Below, in pieces: positions 9,108-19,000 of a stretch of 64,000 nucleotides of DNA; position 1 is the stretch's first letter, and each line of letters begins with the position of its first letter. Location: positions 1-64,000 of the forward strand of contig JADGMX010000020.1 of assembly GCA_015234525.1 (NCBI GenBank), given 5' to 3'. Source of the stretch: Flavobacterium sp. GTDB lineage: Bacteria > Bacteroidota > Bacteroidia > Flavobacteriales > Flavobacteriaceae. The notes beneath the pieces are model-generated. The model was not told the origin of the DNA and made no database searches. It was given only the letters and a program-made list of their open reading frames with translations. A program made the position numbers and the translations under genes.

Positions 9108-11303
9108 ATGACGATCTCGATCTGGCGGTATGCGCACCTTGCCTTAGCGGTGTTTTCGTTTCTGTTTTTGGCGGCCGCGTCGATTTCAGGGACTATTCTT
9201 GCCGTTGATGCCGTTGATCAGCAACTTCCGGACTATCGTGTAGACGATTTTAACCGGATTACACTTAGTCAGGTTATCCCCACACTTCAAAAGGAATATC
9301 TTGAAGTAACCGAATTATCAGTCGATCACCGCGAATTTGTCACGCTACAAGGTCTCGACCACGACGGAAATGATATCAATGCGTTTATCGATCCCCAATC
9401 GGGCATCATACTTGGCAACCCTGAACCGCAATCCGATTTTATCAAATGGGTAACCGCGTTTCACCGATCGCTGTTTTTAAAAGAAACCGGTCGGATTTTC
9501 GTCGGTATCATTTCTTTTATCCTCGCGCTTATCGCACTCTCGGGAATGGCGCTTGTCATTCAAAGACAAAAAGGCCTTCGACGTTTTTTCGGGAAAGTTG
9601 TAAAAGAATACTTTGCCCAATATTATCACGTGGTTGCAGGCCGGTTGCTGTTGATTCCTATCTTGATTCTGGCCTTGTCCGGCGCATATCTTACTGTTGA
9701 TAAATTCAACTTTTTTACCGCTGAGCCAAAACCGCATCAATTCCCGGAGGAAGTCAATCAAAATCCTTCCAAAGGCAACATCGCCGATTTTACATTCTTC
9801 AAAAACACACCGCTTTCCGAGGTTGAAAAAATTGAGTTCCCGTTTGCGCCGGATCCCGAGGAATATTTTCGGATTACATTGAATGGCCGCGAAGTTGTTG
9901 TCGATCAATTTAGCGGCGAGATCGTTAGCGAAGTCCCAACCGGCTCTGCAAAATTTTGGACAGACCTCAATCTCGATCTTCATACCGGACGATCAAGCAT
10001 TATATGGGCAATCATTCTCGCAATTGCCTCGCTTAATATTTTATACTTTATTTTTTCAGGGTTTAAAATGACCTTGAAACGACGGACAATTACCATTAAG
10101 AATAAATTTAAAGCCGAAGAAAGCACAATCATTCTACTGGTTGGTTCTGAAAACGGAAGCACGCTTTCATTTGCAAATGCGATTCACCAACAGTTTTTGG
10201 CAAACGGTAAAAAATCGTTTCTAACCGAAATGAATCAGTTTAAAACGTTTCCACAAGCCGGGCATATTATTGTTTTTGCAGCTACAAACGGTCTTGGCGA
10301 CCCGCCGTCGAACGCCACAAAATTTATCGACCTGCTTTCAAATCATTCGTTTGCAAACCTTGTTAATTTTTCGGTAGTTGGTTTTGGCTCACATTCGTAT
10401 CCTGAATTTTGCGGTTTTGCCAAAAAGGTAGATGAGGCGCTCTCAGATCAGCCGCTTGCAAATCGCTTCCTCGACCTTCATACCGTTGATGACAAATCGG
10501 TTGCACAATTTGTAGCGTGGACAAAAGCCTGGAGCGAAAAATCAGAAATTACCCTTGCCGTTACGCCTGCTCTTTACAATCAAAAGCCGAGAAACCTCGA
10601 CAAACTTTTTGTGCTCGGCAAAACCATCGTCACTGAAAACGAACAAACATTTGTCATCACATTTAACGGCGATAAACTCAAATTTACCTCTGGTGATCTG
10701 CTCGCAATTTATCCTGCAAATGACAATCGCGAGCGCCTGTACTCAATCGGAAAAGTTGATGGAAACATTCAGTTGGTGGTGAAATTATATGAAAACGGAC
10801 TTGGTTCAGAATTTCTGAATTCGCTTTCAGCCGGCGATGTCATCAATGCCCGAATTATCAGCAATACGTCATTTCATTTGCCGACAAAAGCACCTGCAAT
10901 TGCAATGGTGGCAAATGGAGCCGGAATTGCGCCGTTCCTCGGAATGATCGCTCAAAATTCCAAAAAGAAAAACATTCGGCTTTACTCAGGTTTCCGAAAG
11001 GAATCGCCTGTGACGCAACTTTACCGCAAGCACGCCGAATTGTTCACTCATAAAAAACAACTTCAGGACCTTCAATTTGCGTTTTCCCGCGAAGACAGCC
11101 GAATCTACGTGATGGATCTCATCAATCGCGATGCGGATTATTTTGCAGAACTGCTCCAAAGCGGCGGTGTAATTATGATTTGCGGCGCTTTGGCCATGCA
11201 AACAGATGTTGAAAATACGCTGGGTAAAATCTGCCTCGAGCGAAATCATGTTGCACTCGATTCTTACAAAAGCAACGGCCAAATTTTAACCGATTGTTAT
11301 TAA
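9108..11303 (+). CDS. PepSY membrane protein fused to flavodoxin and FAD/NADPH reductase
   Basis: This 731-residue inner-membrane protein has four predicted helices (about 8-30, 128-151, 178-197, 298-320) with PepSY-type periplasmic loops. His residues near the helices (H10, H119, H174, H292) could bind heme. From about residue 340 there is a flavodoxin-like domain (ATNGLGDPP near 392-400). A ferredoxin-reductase-like FAD domain follows (RLYS motif), then a nucleotide-binding domain (ANGAGIAPFLGM) ending in an aromatic Tyr. The cytosolic half resembles sulfite reductase flavoprotein or cytochrome P450 reductase. The protein should carry electrons from NAD(P)H across the membrane. PepSY proteins of this kind reduce ferri-siderophores (compare FpvG, XusC). 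It overlaps apbE by one base. Confidence 0.88.
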   Translation: MTISIWRYAHLALAVFSFLFLAAASISGTILAVDAVDQQLPDYRVDDFNRITLSQVIPTLQKEYLEVTELSVDHREFVTLQGLDHDGNDINAFIDPQSGIILGNPEPQSDFIKWVTAFHRSLFLKETGRIFVGIISFILALIALSGMALVIQRQKGLRRFFGKVVKEYFAQYYHVVAGRLLLIPILILALSGAYLTVDKFNFFTAEPKPHQFPEEVNQNPSKGNIADFTFFKNTPLSEVEKIEFPFAPDPEEYFRITLNGREVVVDQFSGEIVSEVPTGSAKFWTDLNLDLHTGRSSIIWAIILAIASLNILYFIFSGFKMTLKRRTITIKNKFKAEESTIILLVGSENGSTLSFANAIHQQFLANGKKSFLTEMNQFKTFPQAGHIIVFAATNGLGDPPSNATKFIDLLSNHSFANLVNFSVVGFGSHSYPEFCGFAKKVDEALSDQPLANRFLDLHTVDDKSVAQFVAWTKAWSEKSEITLAVTPALYNQKPRNLDKLFVLGKTIVTENEQTFVITFNGDKLKFTSGDLLAIYPANDNRERLYSIGKVDGNIQLVVKLYENGLGSEFLNSLSAGDVINARIISNTSFHLPTKAPAIAMVANGAGIAPFLGMIAQNSKKKNIRLYSGFRKESPVTQLYRKHAELFTHKKQLQDLQFAFSREDSRIYVMDLINRDADYFAELLQSGGVIMICGALAMQTDVENTLGKICLERNHVALDSYKSNGQILTDCY

Positions 11304-12307
11304 TGAAACCGTCGAGAAGTTTTACGTTTTTGATCGCGTTAGTTTTGCTAACCAATTTTTCAGCACTTTGCCAATCGCTGCAAAAACGCAGTACAACGCT
11401 GATGGGTGGTCGGTTTGACATCACCATCGTCGACCGCGATTCACTTTCCGCACAACAAAACATTGACCGTGTGATTGCCGAAATCAGCCGGATCGAAATG
11501 CTAATTTCAGATTGGAAACCGGAGTCGCAGGTATCAAAAGTCAACCAAAACGCGGGAATCGCGCCGGTAAAAGTGGATCGTGAGGTTTTCGAACTAACGC
11601 AACGCGCCATCGAATTGTCAAAAAATACCAACGGCGCATTCGACATCAGTTTTGCCGCACTCGACAAGGTTTGGAAATTTGACGGATCGATGACGCAAAT
11701 GCCCTCAAGGGAGGAGATTGCGAAATCCGTCTCAAAAATCGGTTACAAAAACATTATTTTGGATAGTGTAAATTCGACGATTTTCCTGCGACTACGCGGA
11801 ATGAAGATCGGATTTGGCGCGCTTGGCGAAGGCTATGCTACGGATATGAGTCGCAAACTGATGATTAAACGTGGCGTCGCCGCAGGAATCATCAACGCGA
11901 CCGGCGACATGAGCACCTGGGGAAAGCAACCAAACGGAAAAAAATGGATTATCGGCGTTACAAATCCGTTCCGAACGCACAAATTGATAGGCACTATCGA
12001 GCTAAGTGACGGCGCGGTCACAACATCGGGCAGTTATGAAAAGTTCGTGATTTTCGACGGCAAAAGGTATTCGCATATCATCAATCCAACGACGGGATAC
12101 CCATCCACAGGGTTAATTAGCGTCACGATCGTCGGTGAAAGTGCCGAAATCGCAAACAGCATTAGCACATCAATTATGGTTCTGGGCAAGCAAAAAGGTC
12201 GCAAATTTCTTAAAACATTCCCCGGGTACAGTGGCATCATGATCACCGACAAAGGCAGAATCATCAAAATCGGAAACAAGATCAGACTCAAAAACCGATT
12301 TTTCTAA
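11303..12307 (+). CDS. apbE: FAD:protein FMN transferase (ApbE family), exported
   Basis: This 334-residue protein has a signal peptide (to about residue 23) and the ApbE fold. Recognisable elements are MGGRFDITIVD (34-44), the glycine-rich GFGALGEGYATD (170-181), NATGDMSTWG (198-207), DGAVTTSG (236-243) and HIINPTTGYP (258-267). ApbE transfers FMN from FAD to Ser/Thr of exported proteins; the DUF2271 protein of the same operon is the likely substrate. Two positions differ from the usual consensus: Glu176 where Lys is common, and Asn285 where a metal-binding Asp is common (A-N-S-I-S-T). I chose the ATG that overlaps the previous stop as TAATG; an in-frame TTG lies 9 bp upstream. Confidence 0.85.
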   Translation: MKPSRSFTFLIALVLLTNFSALCQSLQKRSTTLMGGRFDITIVDRDSLSAQQNIDRVIAEISRIEMLISDWKPESQVSKVNQNAGIAPVKVDREVFELTQRAIELSKNTNGAFDISFAALDKVWKFDGSMTQMPSREEIAKSVSKIGYKNIILDSVNSTIFLRLRGMKIGFGALGEGYATDMSRKLMIKRGVAAGIINATGDMSTWGKQPNGKKWIIGVTNPFRTHKLIGTIELSDGAVTTSGSYEKFVIFDGKRYSHIINPTTGYPSTGLISVTIVGESAEIANSISTSIMVLGKQKGRKFLKTFPGYSGIMITDKGRIIKIGNKIRLKNRFF

Positions 12308-12326
12308 GATTAATTTTAGAAGCCAA

Positions 12327-12399
12327 TCCCGCTGTCCGCTATATCTTTTTTATGCTCGTGCCTCGCCAAAAAAAGGATGCCGCTTCCCATCGGGGCTAG
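12327..12399 (+). repeat. Dispersed intergenic repeat, copy B
   Basis: This is one of the cleanest copies of the family. It begins TCCCGCTGTCCGCTATATCT and ends with GGATGCCGCTTCCCATCGGG and GCTA. It lies directly after apbE and in the same direction. Confidence 0.8.
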
Positions 12400-12459
12400 G
12401 TATTACCCAATCGCTGTAACTTTCCTGCAAAACACTATATTTACGAAAAACATTCATCT

Positions 12460-12867
12460 ATGAGCACAAAATGGAAATGGATCGCATCAATTGTGGCGGT
12501 ATTAGTTCTTGGCATACTGGTTTATTCAATCAACACCACTGCCAGCATCACCGATTTTGCACAAGCTTACAACGATCAGCAATTATTTAATAATGCCCTT
12601 GAAAAAGCGAATCAAAACGATGAGGTTAAAACCAGCTTCGGCCAACTTCAACCAATCGATAAACTGGCAATTCTGGAAGGAAATGTCGTTTATCAAAATG
12701 ATGGAAACACGGTTGTTGCCACCATTCGGATTTCAGGTTCCACCTCAAAGGGAAAGATGGATATCGAGGCGCACAAAACCGGCGAAGTTTGGCACTATGA
12801 CAAAATCACACTGAGAAATCCCGCGCTTGCATCGGCCATTGAAGTGGAAGGCGCAATCCTAAAATAA
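12460..12867 (+). CDS. Coa1-family (cytochrome oxidase assembly factor-like) membrane protein
   Basis: This 135-residue protein has one N-terminal membrane helix (about residues 7-25) and a small periplasmic domain. The C-terminal part (VVATIRISGSTSKGKMDIEA, then VWHYDKITL) has the pattern of Coa1/Tim21-type domains, which in Bacteroidota are annotated as cytochrome c oxidase assembly factor 1 family. No oxidase genes are nearby, so the name should not be taken as proof of function. It stands alone between a repeat and the large T9SS gene. Confidence 0.6.
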   Translation: MSTKWKWIASIVAVLVLGILVYSINTTASITDFAQAYNDQQLFNNALEKANQNDEVKTSFGQLQPIDKLAILEGNVVYQNDGNTVVATIRISGSTSKGKMDIEAHKTGEVWHYDKITLRNPALASAIEVEGAILK

Positions 12868-12924
12868 GAATCTGGTACTCAATAGAATTAACATTTTCAC
12901 CAAACGTTAAAGTTAAAGATTTTA

Positions 12925-12958
12925 ACAGATGAAATACGTCTTTTTCCGCTGAATTACA
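12925..12958 (+). promoter_or_regulatory. Direct repeat upstream of T9SS protein gene (20-bp period)
   Basis: Two similar 14-bp elements, ACAGATGAAATACG and TCCGCTGAATTACA, start 20 bp apart and end 43 bp before the ATG of the 2322-residue secreted protein. They resemble the clearer repeats at 53.8 and 63.75 kb (consensus AYCGAYRAANTGYA). A site for a dimeric regulator on one helix face is likely. Confidence 0.45.
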
Positions 12959-13000
12959 ATAATTTTGCGCATTCGTGCAAAAAATCTTACAGCATTTAAA

Positions 13001-16000
13001 ATGGCAATCCCTACAAGAATTTCACTCTGTTTACTGTTTTTATTTCTTTTTAATTCGGTTTTGGTAGCGCAAACAACCGTTTATTCCGAAAACTTTTCCG
13101 CGACCTCAAGTTCTGAAGAATCCGTTGCAGGTGCTATTGGTACAAGCGATTGGTCGGTTTCCAGAAGTGGCTCAGATTACGGCGCGAGAATATTCAATGG
13201 CAACCTTGAACTTACTAACAATGCAACCAACGCGGCAAACACAAGTGGCTGGATTTTAGCCTCAACATCAACCGACGATTTCGCATCGCCTTACAGAAAT
13301 ATTCTGTCGGAAAATCCGGGAAATGTTGTTTGGACGTTCAACATGCGCCAACGCTCGCTTACGCCAAATGGTTTCGAATCAGGGTCACACGGTGCGGCTT
13401 TTATTTTGGCAGGAACATCAGGAAGTTCAACCACATCAGGAACCGGGTACGCGGTAATCTTAGGGAATTCAGGTTCTGCCGATCCGGTACGTCTTGTTCG
13501 TTATAGCGGCGGACTCCGGTCATACACCAATATCATTACTTCAAATACCAGCGGAATGACCGATTTTGCGAGACAATATCTCAGCATCAAGGTTATTTAC
13601 ACGCCGATTACCAATACGTGGCAGCTTTTTGTCCGCAACGACGGTACCAGCGCATTTCAGGATCCTTCACAGGGAACACTTACTTTTCAAGGGTCTGCAG
13701 TCAACAACCAGTCGACTTCTACAAACCTCGATATGATGGGAGCGCTATGGAATGCCGGTTGGTTGATCACTTATCAGGCGTTTTTTGACAATGTAAAAGT
13801 CACAGTTGCCGAGCCAACCATTACTTCAATCGTCCCACCATCTAAAGTTGCAGGAACTCCAGGCTTCACGCTTACCGTCAACGGGACCAATTTCGTTGCA
13901 AACGGCGGAAGTATCGTTCAATGGAACTTTCAAAACCGACCTACAACGTTTGTATCTTCAACACAAGTTATCGCCACAATTCCGGCGACAGACATTCTGC
14001 TACCTGGAACGGCATCAGTTAGGATTGCCAATGGTTTTACGCTATCGAATTCGCAAATATTCACCATCGATGCTCCGGCCACACCGGTTGTCACGCCTTC
14101 AACCAACTCCCTTGCTCAACTAAACACCGTGTCAGGAACGGCATCCGCCAATGCGTCATTTACATTGACAGGTGCAAACTTAACCGGCGACGTTACAGTT
14201 ACGATGCCTGCAAATTTCGAGGCTTCTACAAACGCCACAACCGGCTTTGCCCAAACTTTGACCCTCCCCAAAAGTGCCACGGGTTCTTTACTAACTCAAC
14301 CGTCAACCATCTTTGTGCGAATCAGGTCGACTGCCACCGTCGGAGTAAATTCGGGTTCAATCTCGGTATCAACTCCGGGTGGTGCTACCAAATCGATTGC
14401 AGTCACCGGTCGTGTGATGGCGCTCCAGCCTACAATTGCTGCATCCGCACTAACTTTTACAAACGTATCATCAACCTCTTTCAGAGTCAATTTCACACCC
14501 GGAAATGGGACATCCCGAATTGTCTTGATTAAAAGCGGATCGGCAGTCAACAGCGCACCGGTTGATGGAACTACATATTCGGCGTCGTCAATTTTTGCAA
14601 ACGGTTCCGAACTTGGAACGGCTAACTACGCTGTTTACAACTCGACCGGAAACTTTGTAACTGTTACAGGTTTAACGCCGGCAACCACATACCACGTTGC
14701 TATTTATGAATTTAACGGAACTTCGTTAACTGAAAATTACGCGACAACTCCGATGGTCGGAAACCGCGCTACACTTAATCCACCTTTGGGCTGGCCAATT
14801 TTTGCGGCGAACACCGTAAATACAATTAATTTTGATGATACGGTTGACGGTGTTAATGACGGGCACTTTCAGGGCGTGGGCGTTTCATCTCTGGGCGAGT
14901 TCGGCGAACTGAATTCAAATGCATTCGCGTTTACCGGATTTAGCAGCGGGAATGTCGCTTTTGGCGGAAACTCGCCCGAAGATTCAGACTACGATCGCGG
15001 TTCTGCTGAAAACAATGTGTCTGAAAGCGGACTTTATGCTTTTGAAATTTCACCTGATAATCAGGCACTCGGAATTCAATCTGCCACTGGAAATTTCGCG
15101 CCAGGGACCGTCACACTTCGTTTTCAAAACCGTACTGCTGCGCCAATTACTTCGATTAATGTAGGTTATTCGGTTGCCATTTTTAACGATCAGCCGAGTG
15201 CAGCCAATTTCAATTTTAGCCATTCAGCAAACACAACATCTTTTACGGCAATTCCTGAAGTCGACGTTGTATCAGGTGCTTCCGCAGATGTCGTACCAGA
15301 GTGGAAAACCCGCAACCGAGCGGCGACAATTACGGGATTAAACATTCCGGTAAGTGGCTATTATTATCTTCGTTGGTCGACAAATGGCGTATCGGGGAGC
15401 GGCGAGTTCGACGAATTTGCTCTTGATAATATTTCGCTTGTTGCCAATCCGTCAACCCAGTTTGTTACATTCTCCGGGTCGGCTGAAGAAATGGTGCTTC
15501 AAGGAAATGCAAGTCTGTCAGATAACTTAACGATCAACAATCAACTGACTTTTGGCGGTGGAAAACTGGTAATCAACGGTAAAACGCTTAACATCGGCGG
15601 AAATATAACCAATCAAAGCGTTGGTGGAATTCGCGGTGATGCTACAGCTCACGTTGTTGTGTCATCACCATTAAACATCGGACTTAGTTTCGACCAATCC
15701 AACATAGGAACGACAAATCTTGTAAATGAATTGCGGATTGCAAGTAATTCAAGTAACATCATTCAACTTTTGTCGCCGATTCAGATTAATGAAACCTTGT
15801 CAATATTTTCAGGGCAAACGCTGGATCTGATGACAAATACCATCGGTGGCGCGTTACCGACAATTAATGTAAACGGAACAATACTGACTCAACGTCCTTT
15901 GGGCGGACTCCCGAGCGGTAAAACATGGAATGGCGACGGACTTATTCATTATAATTCAACTTCGGCAATTCAAACTGTTGCGCCGGGAACTTACAATAAT

Positions 16001-19000
16001 TTAACGTTGTCGAGTCCGCTTGGTAGCGTGGCATCAGCGAATTTTACGGTAAACGGGATTTTGAATCTGCCAACAGCAAATCCATCAGCAACAAAAGGAA
16101 GTTTGTCGATGGAAACTTTTTCGCTACTCATGGGAGCCGATGCAACAAATGTTGGAATTGGCGATGTAACCGGGATCACGACAAGAAACACAGTTATTGC
16201 AAACCATAAATATACTTTTGGAAATCCGCATACCTCGATCGTATTTGCGGCGCTCGGAACGTTACCGACGTCGATGAGTTTGAAGGTTAACATCGGGGAA
16301 GCACCCGCTTGGCGCCCGGGAGCGATTAAAAGACATTTCGATTTTATACATACCGGTGGTTTAAATACGAGATCATACATCAAAGCGCACTACCTCGATT
16401 CAGAGCTCAACGGCAATAACGAAAATAGACTGGTTGATTGGGCCAACATCACCGCAACCAACAGCATTGTTGAACAAGGACGATCGAACTTTAACACGCA
16501 ACAGAACTGGGTCGAACTCAATAATGTTAACCTCAGTGTTTATTTTGAGCCGACGTTTGGTAAAGTTTTGCTGACACTCGACGAAATGGAAGCTAGTCTG
16601 GTTACATGGAACGGTTCGGTTAGCGATTCGTGGACAACTGCTGAAAACTGGACGCCAAACGCAACGCCGTCTGATGATACTTTAGTAATCATTCCGGATG
16701 CCGCAACTACGCTGCACGACCCGACAATAAACCCGCTGACTCGTATTGGTGAGATCACAATCGAGGCCGGCGGAATTGTAAATACCATCGAGAACTCGCA
16801 GTTGACTATAACCGGTGGGGCAGGAGCTTGGCTAAATTTTGGAACGTACAATGCGCTTGAGGGAAATCGGGTAATATTTACCAGCAATCAGGCGACCATT
16901 GCCGGAAATACAACGTTCCATCATATAACAGTTGCAGAAAATGCCTCACTACGTACTATGACGAACAATGTGATGCGTATTGCCGGGGATTTTGTCAATA
17001 ATGGAATTTTCAGCGCCGGTGGAGCAAACAACACGGTAAATTACATCGGTACAAATCAGAATGTGGTGCTTCCGCTTTCTGGAAATGATTCGTATGTAAA
17101 CCTGACAATTACAGGAAGTGGTGCGATTCTACCTCTATTGTTAACCATAAAAGGGCATTTAACAACCAATACTGTAGTTGACTTTTCAGGAAATACCATA
17201 ATAATGGATGGAAATGAACGTCAGCGCATCCGCGGAAGCGTTCCTGCCATCTTTAATAACCTTGTCTTAAATAATATTGCCGATTTTCAGTTGGAAAATG
17301 ATATCTCTGTTTTGGGAACGTTGACCATGAATGATGGTAATTTGTTTATTCGCAATAGAAATCTTACTCTCGGACAAAATCCGGTGGTTGGCAATTTCTC
17401 TGCTACAACTATGATCGTCGCTGATGAAACCGGTATGGTTGGCCGCAACTATCAGGCGCCGGGATCGTACTTATTTCCCATTGGAGAAAATAGGTCCAAT
17501 CCTGGGTATTCACCGATTAATGTTGAAATTACTTCAGGCACGTTCAATAACGGATTTGTGAGCGTTTCTTTAACTGATGCGATCCATCCAAACAACAGCA
17601 GTGTGCACCAACACCTGACCAGATATTGGAACGTTACACAAACCGGAATTTCGGATGCTGTCGCCAATGTTACTGCGTCGTTTCTAAATTTTGACATCGT
17701 TGGATCTGCTAATGAGATTGCAGCCGCACAATTGAACGGCATTTTCGATCAGCAGTCAAATCCGTGGATTAAATTCGGTCCTATCGGCGCTAATTCGCTT
17801 ACAGTAACGGGAGCTCAAATCCCGGAAGGTCAATTTTCGTCGTTCACCGGAGTAAAAGCCCAAAACCTGACCGTTGATATTGCCGGCTACGGCGAATTCT
17901 GCATGGGCGCCGACATTCTTCTTGAAGCGCTTATCTCAGGTGGCGACGCGCCGTTTACATATAGTTGGACAGCAGATCTCAGTTCGACATCAAAAGCCGT
18001 GGTTCCAAGTACGACTTCAGGAACGACAATTTATCAGGTAACAGTAAAAGATGCCAACGGATTTACAGCTACAAATTCGGTTGAAATAACTGTTTTCGAA
18101 TTGCCGGTTGGTGGAACCATTGCCGCAAATCAGGTTGTTTGTTCGGGAACGCTTGCCGCCGATTTAATCCTGCAAAACTACACCGGAACTATTCTGCATT
18201 GGGAAAGCAGCTTGTCGCCAACTTTTGAAACAATCAATATAATTGAAGAATCTACCGATGTACTTGCTGCCACCGAAATCGGATTGTTAACCGAAACCAC
18301 ATACTTTAGAGCTAAAATCGGTAGCGGAACTTGCGACGCCGTTTATTCGAACATCGCACAAATTACAGTTTCTTCTACAACCTGGAACGGAACCGAATGG
18401 TCAAACGGACAACCTGCGGCCGGTGTTGGCGTCGTATTTACGGGCAACTTTACGGCGACTACCAGCTTTACGGCGTGTAGCATAACCGTTCAAAACGGCG
18501 CAGTTGTAACCATTCCGTCCGGAAATACGGTTACTTTGGCAGGTGCGATAGACGTTCAAAGTGGAAATTTCATTCTGGAGAATAATGCAAATCTTATTCA
18601 GACATCTGAAGTCGAGAACAGCGGTAACATTTCGGTTAAACGAGTGAGTTCGCCGTTATTCCGACTCGATTATACGATGTGGTCGTCGCCGGTTTCAGGA
18701 ATTCAAACGTTGAAGAATTTCTCGCCAGCTACAACTGATAACCGATTCTACATCTTAAACACCTTGACAAATACATTCAACGATGTTGATCCGCTTACCA
18801 CAACTTTTGAAACAACCCGCGGTTATTTGATCAGAGTCCGGAATACGCATGTTGCCGCGGGAAGCTCTGCGCCGCCACAAACTTGGCAAGGAACTTTTAC
18901 CGGCGTTCCAAACAACGGAACAAAAACATTCGGGACCCAAACAGGTGGTTTGCGATACAATATGATCGGAAATCCATATCCATCAACCATTGATGCAGAT

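Noticed and set aside
12965..13000. An upstream TTG that would extend the T9SS giant by 12 residues.
   Set aside because: It puts basic residues before a normal signal peptide that begins at the ATG at 13001.
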